A DNA stretch of 64,000 bases from Allium sativum. Its lineage: Eukaryota; Streptophyta; Magnoliopsida; Asparagales; Amaryllidaceae. Where the stretch lies: contig CM060919.1 in the NCBI GenBank assembly GCA_030737875.1, positions 807,657,160 through 807,721,159 on the forward strand, given 5' to 3'. Position numbers and translations under genes: made by a program. The first letter of the stretch is position 1; the number at the start of each line of letters is the position of its first letter. The notes beneath the pieces are model-generated. The model saw nothing but the letters and a program-made list of their open reading frames with translations, was not told the DNA's origin and did no database searches. Below are positions 1 to 11,800 of this stretch, in pieces.

Positions 1-377
1 GAAGAACACCAATTATATTTTACATTTTTTTATTAGCGATTAGTCGTTTGATTAGTTTCAACGACAATCCTAATTTTATTTTTGTTGTTCTTCTTTTTCT
101 GCACTTTTATTTTCTGCATTGTTGTTCTTGTTTTGCAATTTACTTTCTTTAGTGATTAATCGTTGATTAGATTCAACGATAATCCTAAGTTCGCAATTTC
201 AATTTGTTTTTATTTCAACAAAATCTCCAGGCTTCGTCTAACTCGCCCAAGAGATTAGATAAATAATTTGATTTTAATTTACCTCCCTGTGTTCGACCTG
301 TATGCTACACACCTGTGCGCTTGCAGAATTTTATTACAAATATCGCGCTTTTCTAATTCATAGATTAGCGACGATCA
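1..377 (+). repeat. P 5' LTR, 3' part
   Basis: This is the distal part of the left LTR. It ends in GATCA at 377, six bases before the PBS. Bases 1-309 match 6114-6422. Bases 310-377 have no partner in the right LTR, which is truncated there. Confidence 0.8.
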
Positions 378-383
378 AGTTTT

Positions 384-401
384 TGGCGCCGTTGCCGGGG
401 A
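384..401 (+). other. P primer-binding site, tRNA-Asp
   Basis: TGGCGCCGTTGCCGGGGA is complementary to the 3' end of plant tRNA-Asp including CCA. Its place just inside the left LTR marks the start of minus-strand DNA synthesis and gives the element plus orientation. Confidence 0.9.
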
Positions 402-419
402 GGTAAACACTAAATTTTA

Positions 420-1915
420 TTATTTATTTAATTTATGATTCGTGTTAGTTTTTTTTTATTTTAATTCATTTTCTTTTTGTTTTCTTGTGTATATAGAAAA
501 AAAATCTTGATTGAATAGATTTGGTATTATTCAATGATACCGTAATCTTCTAAGCAAGAGAAAAAAAAACTTGCCATTTTCATTGATTTTCTGTCTTTGC
601 CATTTTTTTTCTTTTACTTCTTTCCTTTTTTTTCCTAATCATTTCCTACTTTGTACAAATTTCTTTCTTGTTTTACAAGCCTAAAAAAAAATCTGTTAAT
701 TTTCTTTTTTTCTTTCCATCTTTCCACTTTCTTTCCAATCGTCTACATTCTTTTTCTTTTTACAAATTTCAAAAAAAAAAAAGATTCCTCTTTTGCAATT
801 TTTTTTATTTTCTTCTTTTGTCTTTCTTGTTCTCAATTCATTTGATTTCTTTTCTTCTCTTACAAATTTCCTTTCTTTCCTCTTTATTCCTCCTTTCCAA
901 TTTTCAATACAATTACTTCTCATTCTTCTTTTGCAAGTTCAAAAAAAAAAAAAAAAAATCTTACCAATTTTCTTTTGTTTCTTTCCTGTTTTCAACCTCT
1001 TTCCCCTTTCCCCTTTCTTTCATTTATTTGTTTCCCTCTTGCAAATTCGTTCCTACTTTAGACAAATAATAATAATAAAAAAATAGAACTTGCCAAATTC
1101 TCTTGATTTTTTTTCCTTTTCATTTTTGTTTTTCCTTTTATATTTCTTTTTTTTCTTTCCCTCTTCATCTATTCCTTCTTTCCAATTTTTACTTTATTTT
1201 TATTGTTCATTATTGTTGTACATTTAATTTGCCAAATTTTCTTTAATTGATTTCCATTTATTCCTTCCTTCCTTTTACTTCTTTCCAATTGTCAATACAC
1301 TGGTTTCCATTCTTCTACAACAATAACCAAAAAAAAAACTTGCATTTTTTTATCGATTGCTTTCTAATTACAACTCTCTCTCCTTTCTCTAATCTTTCTT
1401 TCCATCTTTCTACCACCTTGTTGATTTTCACATTTTTCTTTTCTCTTTCCTTTTCTTTTTATTTGTTTCCATCTTTTGTCTACAATTTTCTAAAAAAAAA
1501 AACTTTTGCATTTTCTTCTCTGTCTACGTTGATTTCTTTCTTGTTTTTGTCTGCTTTTATTTCTTTCCTCAATTCCTTCTACCCTTCCTCTCTACTCAAA
1601 AAACCTTGTTTTTTTTCCCTTATTTCCTTCCTTTTTTCATTTTTTCCTTTTTTTGTTTTTCTTTTTCTCATTCATTTCTTTCCCTTTCTTCTTGTTCAAA
1701 TTTTCAAAAAAAAAAAAATTGCATTCTTTTCTTTTTATTTACTTCTTTCCAATTGCATTTCGCATTCACCTCCTACAATCTCTCTTTCCATTATTTCATT
1801 TATTTCTTTCCAGCTCTCTCCTTCATAATTTTTTTTCTTTTTCTTTTCTCTCTTTTATTTCTTTTGTTGATTTTGCCACCTTTCTCTCTCTCAAAAAAAG
1901 AAGAAGAAGAAGAGG
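420..1915 (+). repeat. P leader: T-rich, low-complexity, with periodic poly-A islands
   Basis: About 1.5 kb is mostly T and C on this strand and is broken by runs of 8-18 A (near 545, 684, 770, 941, 1330, 1492 and 1708), often after CAAATTTTC or a similar phrase. It looks like a decayed tandem repeat of roughly 100-210 bp. The Phe/Ser-rich open frames across it are composition artefacts, not genes. Confidence 0.6.
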
Positions 1916-2518
1916 TGAAATTCAAATCAAAGGCCAAAGGAAGGAACAGATTTAAGCAACGAACAAGGATTCAAAGGTCAACGGATTTGCAAATAATGGA
2001 TTTCAACCATTAATACTGCTCAATTTTTCTGGACAGATTGCCATACACCGCTGTAATATTTTCTAAACTCTACAGGTGCTTTGCTGCAAAGAAAAAAATA
2101 CAGAAATTGTGTGTAAAAATCTTCTGCAGGGGCAGCGGCTTGCTTGTACAAATTTTTTATTCTGCTATTGTTCTGTGACTGTTCTATGATTTAATTTTCC
2201 TTAATCTGTTTAGTTAGGAATTATTTTCCATAACTAAAATCATCACGCTCGTCGTTTTTCAATAATAAAACTTGATTTGATTTTCAAAATAATATAATTG
2301 AAAAGTGGTGTTTTGTGAAGTTGACTGTCTCGTATAATAGTTCAATTTATTGAACTATTAGCAAAAGAGGTTGCATACTACCCGTAAAACATTGGTCGTA
2401 TCCCTTAGTTTATACTATACGTGAACGGCCATAAGACCCTCTTCCCCCTTCCAATTGAGGCAGTTAGTTAATAGAGCACAACTCGTTCTTTTATACTGTT
2501 TTGAAGTGAGAATAATTT

Positions 2519-4204
2519 ATGTCTTACCCTGACTTCATTCAAATGTCTAATTCAAAAAAATCCTTGAGAGAAATGTGGGATAATAATCGGAGTAGACGTC
2601 CTCTTGAAGAGTATGAGTATGAAATACAACTCATGAAGCAAGATTTTTCAAAATTTCGTGAGCCCAATGCAAATTTTCAAAATTTTCCAATTGATCAACA
2701 TTTTCAAAATCATAGATATAATCGAAACGACGATTTCAATTTAAATTTCAATAACTTCGATTATGGGCTACATCCACATCAAAACGGTTTTGATTCGCAA
2801 CGTACCTTTGATCAACATCAATATGGGGTTGGAAACCAATTCGAAAATAATTTTGAAAATGATTTTCAAATCGATCAAAATTTTCAAAACTACAACCCAT
2901 ATCCACATCTTGAGAATGACCAAAATTAGAATTTTCCCACCAATTTTAACAATTTTGTTTACGAACCTAATTTTCAAAATCAAAATGATTTCCAATCTCA
3001 ATTTCAATTTTCTGAAAATTCAAACTATTTTGAGAATCAAGAAATCCAAAACGAGAGCTCTCAAATCAACGATCGTCTTAACATTCTTAGAGAGAGGGAA
3101 GAAAGACTAAATAAAAAGGCTGATGAACTTCTTTGTTTATTGACATCTTTGAAAGAACAACGAGAGCAACATAATCAAATTCAAACAAGCGATGAACCAG
3201 AAAATAATCAATTCTTTACTGATGGTGAAAATTTTCAAATAACAACCTTCGAAATTGAAAATAACGATCTAAATGAAGTTGTTCAAAATTCAACGAATGA
3301 TCTGGACTTCGATTCTTTTCAAGAAAAAGATGTAAGCTTAGATTTTGATCTTCCTCTTTCTAGCTGCGAGGAATTTGAATTCTTTGAAATTGAACAAACT
3401 GAAAATGTTGAATTTTTCGAAAACTCAAAATTGGAAAAGGATTTTAACGAACATGAATTCTTTGGATTGTATGAAGAAGAGTTGCCAAATGAGGAAGAAA
3501 TAGATTCACATCATGAGTTCGAAAATTTTAACTTTGAGAAAATTTCAAACGAACTTGAAATTATCAGTGTCGAAAATACGTTGTCAGTTATTGATGAGAA
3601 ATGTGATCACATAGTCTTGAACAACACTCAGATTTCAAATTTCACTGAATTTATATACGATCACAAATTTTTGAACAATTACACTGATAAATTTGTTGAG
3701 CACATTAATTACTTTTGGAATGTTGGCTTGATTGAAAAACTTCTTGTTAGGACGACCCTGGATATTTATCTACTGGACTATAAATCTAGGTATAAAGATG
3801 AGATGGTTTTCAAAAACTCCTGCTTGTTAGAAAACATGCCTAGACATAGTGGGAATGGGACTCATAGGGCAAGAACCAAGTGTGGGGGAAAAAGATGGTG
3901 GCATTCATTGCATCGCATGCATCGCAAACACATATACCATTGTACATATGATCCACTCTTACATATAGTTAGACTGCATTTTATTTTACAAATCATTTTG
4001 CATTTCATCTACCTTTGGGTACTGTCTTTCCAATTTAGAAAAAAATTACAGTGTGGACACTGTATAGTTCTAGTGTGGGGGGGAGTCTGCATTTCACTCA
4101 TTTTCGTGTTTTTTCTTTATTTTTCTTTCTTTTTCAATTTCAGCCATTTAAATAGGACCATCATGCATTTTAGTCTGCATTGCATTCTTTTGATTTTTAT
4201 TTAA
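2519..4204 (+). pseudogene. P gag-like ORF, Asn/Phe-rich, one in-frame TAG
   Basis: One frame is open from ATG 2519 to TAA 4204 except for a TAG at 2927-2929. The first about 200 residues are rich in Asn, Phe, Gln and Asp with repeated NF, FQN and FEN motifs, a prion-like composition. A charged, probably coiled segment follows near 3085-3180 (LNILREREERLNKKADELL). A very acidic region rich in Glu and Phe comes next, then a more ordered block near 3600-3830. The last about 120 codons are basic and then strongly hydrophobic, and may only be readthrough into non-coding DNA. I see no CCHC knuckle and no pol motif. Gag is the likely role because of its position; this is inference. The TAG could be a mutation or a readthrough site. 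Confidence 0.55.
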
Positions 4205-5412
4205 TTTTTTTTCTTTCTTTTTCATGTAGGACCATCATACATTTTAGATCGTAGTAACATACCATAATTTTTTTTCATTTTAGATTTGATACAACAAAAT
4301 AAGTTAAGGATTATTAATCAGTTGATAGTATTTTTTTCTCTCAACTAAGATCGAATATGGAATATAATGAAAAGTTTAATTTTGAGGGATAATAGTGTAA
4401 CCGGTACATAGGGAGATTCTTAGGTGATGGCCATGAAATCTATTCTATATTGTAGACTTTGTTTAAATAAGTGGAGGACTTAAAATACTTATATTGGCTT
4501 TTCAAATCTTTAAAACCAAGTTGTGTTAAGTTGAATTCGCGTAACTCTCTTTTGTGCTTATATTTTCAATAATAATAACAGTAATCCAAGGGTATCCAAC
4601 ATTGCTTTTATATCAAGCGTTGGTGTGCAAACCCGCCAAGCTCTATCCGACATGTTGTTGACAAAGTCAGCGTTGGAATATCTTGGTCTCATTTTATGAG
4701 ATTGGACACCTAAGGATTACCGACACGTTGTTGACAAAGTCAAAGTCGGCCTGCACAATCCGCCAAGCTCTTTACCCACTCTCCGTTAGTCCACGAGGCA
4801 GTGCATGGGTGGTAAACCTTGGTCTTCTAAGTTAGGTGTATGTACTTAATTGTAAATTTTAAAATTTTATAGAATAAAGAATAAGCGATGATGTCCAAAC
4901 ACTTCTTGACCTTATTGATTTGACTAGCCATACATGAGAAAATAATAATACCACTTTGCAAACTATGCCAAGCAAACTAAGAATCTATTTCATGGCTGCA
5001 CTATGTTATCGACCGAATCAACTGGCCAAGCTGGAATTTAACATTTGAAAACTTGATTTATGTTGAAAATTTGTGATAAGCTGAGATATCTAAAATACAA
5101 TCAACTGATTAGAAATTGTTAATTTAATTTGTTGTACCACTTCCTGAAACAAGTCGTGTTTTCATTTTTTGTTTTCAATTGCATAAGTTATCTGCATTCA
5201 TGTAGTTACATTAGAGCCGTAGCATACTGCATTTGGATTTTGGGGGTAGTATCCGCTGAAAACCCTCATGAGACACCACTCGTCCTCCTAGGGACACCTA
5301 GAGGTTTAACGGCTTGTTGCATACGCTCAATGCAATCGTGTTTCCTACGAAAGTGTGACCTATCTAGTTAGTTTTTCATTTTTTTTGTTTTACTCGAGGA
5401 CGAGTAAAAGAT
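4205..5412 (+). other. P non-coding region between ORF and polypurine tract
   Basis: This is 1.2 kb with no supportable gene. It contains two similar stretches around 4640-4800 (GTTGTTGACAAAGTCA twice, AAGCTCT twice). GTGTGGGGG tracts resembling the real polypurine tract occur upstream at 3880 and 4073. It is probably residual internal sequence of the retrotransposon. Confidence 0.5.
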
Positions 5413-5428
5413 AAGTGTGGGGGTATTT
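5413..5428 (+). other. P polypurine tract
   Basis: AAGTGTGGGGGTATT directly precedes the TGATCAG start of the right LTR. The preceding phrase CTCGAGGACGAG is typical of this lineage. This is the expected plus-strand primer. Confidence 0.75.
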
Positions 5429-6422
5429 GATCAGCATAGAAATATGTTAATTTATGCACCTATATTTTAACTTTTTTTGTATATAAATATATGTTACGCT
5501 GGGTATTTTCTTGTTGTTTTTATAGATATGTTGACCAGATCTCATTCATCCTTAAAAGTGAAGAATAAATGTCATTTACTTGAAGAATTGCATAAGAGCT
5601 TTCATTGGAGACTAGATGTGTTCACATTGGTCACATTAGAAGAAGATTGGTAGAAAAGATCTCAAAAATGTCATTGGAAGATGTTGTTTTCACATTAGCC
5701 ACACGGAAGATATGGAAGATTTGAAGATTTTATCTTATGCACTATTGAAGAGTCCATGTTTGGAAGAATTAATCACATGCAGATCTTTGTCAATCAATTA
5801 GCCACATGGGAGATTTGAATGATATGGAAGATATTCACCATGATATGCTCAGATATTATTAAAAGATTATTTCCAAACGAGCTTAGTCAAGAAAGGCATG
5901 TGATATGATAATAATTCTTGGAAAAGAGGCCCATATATTCATACAAATCTGATTAGCATTTGGCCAATTTCACCTATAAAAGCACATGTATACCCATTGT
6001 AACAACCATTCTGTCCTATTCTGTATTCTACATCTCCATTAATAAAGTTCTCTTTTATTTTTCTGCATTTTTCCTTTTTTTAGCAAGCGGTGTTGTCTTC
6101 ACAATTAGTTTTGGAAGAACACCAATTGTATTTTACATTTTTTTATTAGCGATTAATCGTTTGATTAGTTTCAACGACAATCCTAATTTTATTTTTGTTG
6201 TTCTTCTTTTTCTGCACTTTTATTTTCTGCATTGTTGTTCTTGTTTTGCAATTTACTTTCTTTAGTGATTTATCGTTGATTAGATTCAACGATAATCCTA
6301 AGTTCACAATTTCAATTTGTTTTTATTTCAACAAAATCTCCAGGCTTCGTCTAACTCGCCCAAGAGATTAGATAAATAATTTGATTTTAATTTACCTCCC
6401 TGTGTTCGACCTGTATGCTACA
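5429..6422 (+). repeat. P 3' LTR, last 68 bp missing
   Basis: The LTR starts TGATCAGC after the polypurine tract and matches the left LTR up to TATGCTACA at 6422. There the sequence switches abruptly to SIRE-like leader. The missing end and the lack of a target duplication point to a deletion at the junction. Confidence 0.8.
5975..5981 (+). promoter_or_regulatory. TATA box in P 3' LTR
   Basis: CACCTATAAAAGCAC lies about 550 bp into the LTR, the usual place for the RNA polymerase II promoter of the element. Confidence 0.6.
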
Positions 6423-6851
6423 GGTAACTATTTCATTGTAGATTGCCAATATTCTTCTTTTTCTTCTTAATTGGTAAATGAACACCTTGGTGTCTTTCTT
6501 CTTTTTCTTCTTCGTTGACGAATGAACTTCTTGATGTCCTTTGATCAACAGTCATAACTTCTTTCCCTGCAAAACAATACAACTTTTCAAAGAATCAAGT
6601 GACTTTTTAAAATAACTAATTGTAATTTTACGTAATAACATCAGATGATTCTGTGACATATCCATATAAAAAAATAGTGTTAAAAATTACTATTTTAAAC
6701 TTTTCAAAAAAAAAAATAGATAATTACTTATCTAATACTGATGCAATACATGAATTTAAACTAGTATTATAAATCATTTCAGAATTTGCCATTTAATATT
6801 TCAAAAAAAATCAGATGATAAACTTTTGAAAACCTATGCTCTGATACCAAT
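6423..6851 (-). mobile_element. Element A internal leader fragment (SIRE-like Ty1/copia)
   Basis: This lies just inside the 5' LTR A on the minus strand and starts with an initiator-Met PBS. It holds an imperfect direct repeat near 6450-6540 (TTCTTCTTTTTCTTCTT twice). No gag ORF is left because the element is truncated at 6422 against element P. Confidence 0.65.
6838..6849 (-). other. Element A primer-binding site, initiator tRNA-Met
   Basis: The minus strand reads TGGTATCAGAGC, complementary to the 3' end of initiator tRNA-Met. It lies two bases inside LTR A. It shows that A is a 5' LTR on the minus strand with its internal region to the left. Confidence 0.85.
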
Positions 6852-7590
6852 TGTTAAGGAATGTGGATTGAGGATCTTAAGGCAAAACTCACACTAGAGT
6901 GGGGGATGAATAGTGTTTTAAAGAGATCATGGAGAATTTAAACAATCTTGAATTACTAAATGAATCACACAATGATTATCACACCATAAATGATCATAAA
7001 CACAAAAACAATCATAGACACAAAGATAAATAAATATAAAATGCAGAACAGGAAAGAAAACACCGGATTTTATACTGGTTTGGATTGCTCCTACGTCTAG
7101 TCCCACGAAACACTGGATTGCATAGAGTTTTATTAATACTAGTATCAATCTTACAACACCCTTGATTTCATGGCTATAAAGTTAACACTGATTCCACCAC
7201 CCTTGATTTCATGGCTACAAGGTTCACACCGCTCCCTTTCCTTGATTTCCGGGCTACAAGGAACACACCATTTTCCAAATAATTTCCAAATGATTACAAC
7301 AACCCTAGAACTCTTGAATAGCACTTCTAATTAGAGAGTATTTGATAGAGATTAAGAAGAGAAGAAGTTTGATATAATTTGAGTTGAAATTGGCAGAGAA
7401 TATAAGTGTAGAAATCAAAAAAATTAAAGTATGATAATGGTGGTTAGAGATAGGATGATAATGGAGAAGAAGAAGTGATAAAAAATTCGAAATTAACCCT
7501 TATTTAGAGTGTTTGAAAGGTTGCAAAGTTTTTGAAGCGTTTCAAATACGAAAGGACACGTCCTTTGAAAATTGAAACTACGACAGTTAT

Positions 7591-7623
7591 ATGTCGACAT
7601 GTGCAATATTGTATGTCGACATA
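7591..7623. promoter_or_regulatory. Pair of GTCGAC palindromes in LTR A
   Basis: ATGTCGACAT at 7591-7600 and TATGTCGACATA at 7612-7623 are perfect palindromes of 10 and 12 bp. LTR C carries the same arrangement. They may be protein-binding or structural elements of the LTR; function is inferred only. Confidence 0.5.
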
Positions 7624-7980
7624 TATACTATATTTTTTGAATTTTAAATCAATATTAAAGTATTTAAGCCAATATATATTCTGGAAATTCCCGAAACAAA
7701 ACTAGTTGTTAAAACATTATTTTTTTCAAGTATAAAAACATAAGAAAATACTATCTAAACATATGATTAAAAACTTTATATATAAGTGATATAGAAACTA
7801 TATGTAATATAATTATAAACATATATATAGGAATTTATAAAGAGATATTTATAATTTATATAAACAAAAAGGTTTTATGAAAACTAGAGTTTAAATAAGA
7901 ATATTTGAAATTATAATCAAATATAAACTTAATAAAAAATATATATAAATGATTTAATAAAACTATAAAAATAAAAATAC

Positions 7981-8197
7981 TGTTGTAATATATAAGAGTG
8001 AACATGCTCTTGTCATATTCTATTTAGTCCCACATTATGGGAATAAGTCTAACATCAGCTCCAAAGCGTATATATAAAGGAGCCAATGTAATAGAAATTG
8101 TACACACTTGGAGTAATAGAAATAAAATCTCTCCCCTATCTTTTCTGTTCTCTCTAATGACTTCTTGTTTATTATCTGTTTGTTTTATTTTATAACA
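7981..8197 (+). repeat. B left LTR
   Basis: TGTTGTAATATATAAGAG to TTTTATAACA. It is followed directly by CGTTATCAACACGATGG, the probable primer-binding site. That site does not match initiator tRNA-Met and I could not assign the tRNA. An inverted repeat TCCCA/TGGGA lies at 8028-8042. Confidence 0.85.
8069..8078 (+). promoter_or_regulatory. TATA box in B left LTR
   Basis: GTATATATAAAGG lies about 90 bp into the LTR. The right LTR keeps it as CTATATATAAAGG at 14012-14024. This fits a short LTR with a compact U3. Confidence 0.65.
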
Positions 8198-8890
8198 CGT
8201 TATCAACACGATGGTCTAACCGATCTAATTATAGATCTCAAAACGGTAGGTTATTTTCTGATCTGATTGATTTGATTTTTCTAATCTCCATTTTGTTAGA
8301 TCTCATCTCATTCTAGATATAAATCTATTATGTTATCTTCTAGATTTTTTTTTTGCCTTATAATTATAGAACTCATATAGATCTACACTTTGAGATCTGA
8401 TACTTATTTTGTTAATCATATTTCAGATCTCACTCTATTATAGATCTGATTCTTTTTTTGATGTAATCATACTGTTGACCTCAATATTATACTCAAATTA
8501 TATACATTTGATATCCCTACATGATTTAGAAATGAGATGTTGATTGTAGTGATTTTTTTTTTGGATTCGAATTTTTTTTGTTCTGCTTTACTAAGATAAA
8601 TTCATTGAATTTACTTTGATTTTGTTACAGAATTCATATTTCCGGAAGAAATGTTGTATTGTTTCTTAGAGAAACAAATGTAAATATAATACGTATCTAG
8701 AAGATCGTATTAATTTCAGATCTAATATTGATCTGTCACCAAAAGTGAATTATGAAAAATAAACAAATGAAGAATCATAAAGTATATTAATTCTTTGGCA
8801 TCTAAAATAATATGTACCTGAAGTTCATATGTTGAAGAAAAAATATTGAAGCCCGAAGCTTTCTTAAAAGTTGTGATATAAAAAGATTTT

Positions 8891-11800
8891 ACTTCCAGAA
8901 GAAGTTAAAAGAGTCACACATTATATTATGTGACAATAACATTGGATTCAATAGAAAATCTCTAAATGGATTTCATCTAACTGACATCTTTCATGTACAG
9001 TTTATGTTAACTGAATATCCTGAAGATATGGTATGCATATTAATCTCTTGAAGAGATGTTTTAGAGATTTAATTTTATATAGCAAATCCAACATCCTAGA
9101 ACAGATGTTAGAATTTTTTTTGTTGCATTGCAATTACATAAATAAAAGATATGTTCCCTGAAGGAATATCATTCACTCCAGAAGTAGTGATTTCTTTTAT
9201 CTCTTGAATCTTATTTTTATTTAATGCACCTAATTTTGTTACTACATTTAAGGTTTGATATGTATTTTTGTATATTGATATAACATTTCAATAGTCTGTA
9301 TATATTTATCTCTGAAGGAGATAAGTTCATCCCAGAAGTGGTGATAACAAAATTTCTTTAGAGGATATTTGTATATATGGAAATGGTAAAATATCTCTAG
9401 AAGAGATCTATTTATTTGAAAATAATAAAATATCTCCAGAAGAGATTTCTACAATTGAAATTGATAAAAATTTTGTAGAAAAAGTTCATATGACATGAAG
9501 TTCATATACAATTTTTTTCTTCAAATAACGAACCTGAAGTTCATATGCAAATGAGGAACCTGAAGTTCATATGCAAATGAGGAACCTGAAGTTCGTATGC
9601 AAATGAAGAACCTGAAGTTCATATGCAAATGAGAAAGATGATGACGCAAATTTAATGACTAAAGAAAATATGCATCTCGGAGATCATAAGTTAAGATTTA
9701 AATATTGATCTTAAATGCCTGAAGTGTATGCAGAAGTAATTTTTGTCATAATAATGGAAAATTTATAACCTGCAGTTTCTATAATGGTAAGAGATGATTT
9801 TGATATGAATAGAAAGATCTAAAATATTTTTATATGGATTGTATAATTTGAACCTAAAACATGTAATTTTTATGTTGTGAATTTTATGTATAGATTTGCA
9901 AGTTTATGGAATTATTCATATTAAAGAATGTAAAATCTTGGTTCTATAATTATGTACTTTTACTCAATTCTAGATTAGAAATTATGCATATATATGGTAT
10001 TTTAGAAAATATGATTATTGGGAATGCAGTACAACTATAAGTTGTTTATTTCAGTTTTATCGTTGATCAATACTATAGCTAGATCTAAATTTTATTATGT
10101 TGATTTAAGTAAAATTTATTTATTTGATTCATATATTTAGAACATATGTTATGTCCGTTATTTTTATAATAAAATTAAATGTAACGTTATGGTAATATAT
10201 GTTGTATTACCATATTATTATAAATGTATTAAAAGCATTGGCTGTTGTAAGTTAAATGATGTATGATTGTGTTTGGAATAAGAATAGACATATGTATTAT
10301 TAGTCGATGTATTTGGCAACTAATATCTAATGTAATGCAAAAAGTTGTATAACTCAGATCTGAGACCTGAAGTCTTGAAGTATGAAAAAAAGGAAACTTT
10401 TTGATAAAGTTTACAAGTTTGAATTCTTGACAATTAACAAGAATGTAAAAGCTTCTAAAATAGAAGTATGTTAAATGATTGAGAACCAGAAGTTCATCAT
10501 AAATTTATAAAATTGATATACATATGTATGTGTATATATATGCATAGGAACTTGAAGTTCTTTAATCAATGAACTTGAAATACTTCATAATTTAAAAGTC
10601 TGAAGCATTATTGAAACCGTGTGAAATAATAACATTATACTTTTTAAAGAAGTTACATCATATGCGACAATGATAATGCATCCAAAGATTGCACAATTTT
10701 CAAAATGGGTTGTATTTATCTTATATATTTTTGTTTATATATTTTATTTGAACCAGAAGTTCAATACAGTGGAACCAGAAGTTCTACATAGTTAAACCAA
10801 AAGTTCAATACAGTTTAACAAGCCTGAAATTGTTTATATATTATTTGAACTAGATGTTTAATATAGATTAACAACTCAAAGTTGTTCATATATTTCATTT
10901 GAACCAGAAGTTCAATACAGTTCCAAATCATATATTTTAGATATTACGAAATGATCTTTAAGATTCACGTTGACATTGCTTGATAAGCAAAAATTAATGA
11001 TTGGGACATTATAAACAATTTGTTCTAAAATCAATAACTTGAATGAGAGAGAATATGAAAATCAGTTACATATGTAATACGTGGACGCAGTATATACACA
11101 TATATGCGAATATTTAATTAACAACCTGAAGTTGTTATGAGCTCATATTGTAAATTATGCATATATTATTTTATATTTCAGAAAGTCGATTGACATCAAT
11201 ATTGAATGACCTGAAGTCATGTGCATATTCAAATGATAGAAAATTCCTCCAAGTCATTAGATCATTGAAAGGGAATAAGCAATACAATATGAATGCATCT
11301 TATCAACTAATAAGAGCATTATCCTCCTACAATTGAAATACATCTAATGTATTTGCTAGCTATGATGCTATAATGGATCAAAAATGAATCCAAAGTAGGT
11401 GTATTATTTAAAGTGACAATGTTTGTCAACATTGAGGGGGGGGGGGAGGATAAAGGAATCATCGATGTTACATATTTGCTAACATATAGAATTATGCAAA
11501 GTATTAAGTAACTTGCATAAATTATCAATTATGTCCCTAATAGACTTTCTCCAATATACATTTGAATCCCCGAAGGATCAAAAGGTGTAAATCACAACTA
11601 AAAAAGTGGTATAAAAGTCAGTCCAAAATATCTTTGGAGTAAATCATAAAGATGCAAAATAAAGGAGGTGAGTGTTCCTGAAGAAACACTTAAAGGTGTT
11701 TTGAAAGAAACCCATGACATGATTGTCAAAATAACCCCAAAAGTGGTTAGGTACCTAAAGCATGATACATTTTTAAGATCTCAATAAATCATGTATAGAA

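Larger units (their letters stand above)
1..6422 (+). mobile_element. Element P: non-autonomous Athila/Tat-like Ty3/gypsy LTR retrotransposon, 5' LTR cut by window edge
   Basis: The order is LTR, tRNA-Asp primer-binding site, T-rich leader, one gag-like ORF, long non-coding stretch, polypurine tract, LTR. Positions 1-309 repeat at 6114-6422 with four mismatches that I can see, so the insertion is fairly young. No protease, reverse transcriptase, RNase H or integrase is present on either strand, so the element must depend on proteins from a relative. The tRNA-Asp PBS and the GTGTGGGGG tract next to the 3' LTR are typical of the Athila/Tat branch. The left LTR starts before the window and the right LTR lacks its last 68 bases. 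Confidence 0.85.

Noticed and set aside
384..401. tRNA gene fragment
   Set aside because: The match is only 18 bases, antisense to the 3' end of tRNA-Asp, and lies just inside an LTR. It is a primer-binding site.
651..2013. Overlapping Phe/Ser/Leu-rich open frames of 64-193 codons
   Set aside because: They come from T-rich low-complexity DNA in the P leader, have no domain, and overlap in several frames.
9530..9633. CRISPR-like array
   Set aside because: Units are contiguous with no unique spacers, and the context is a plant retrotransposon.
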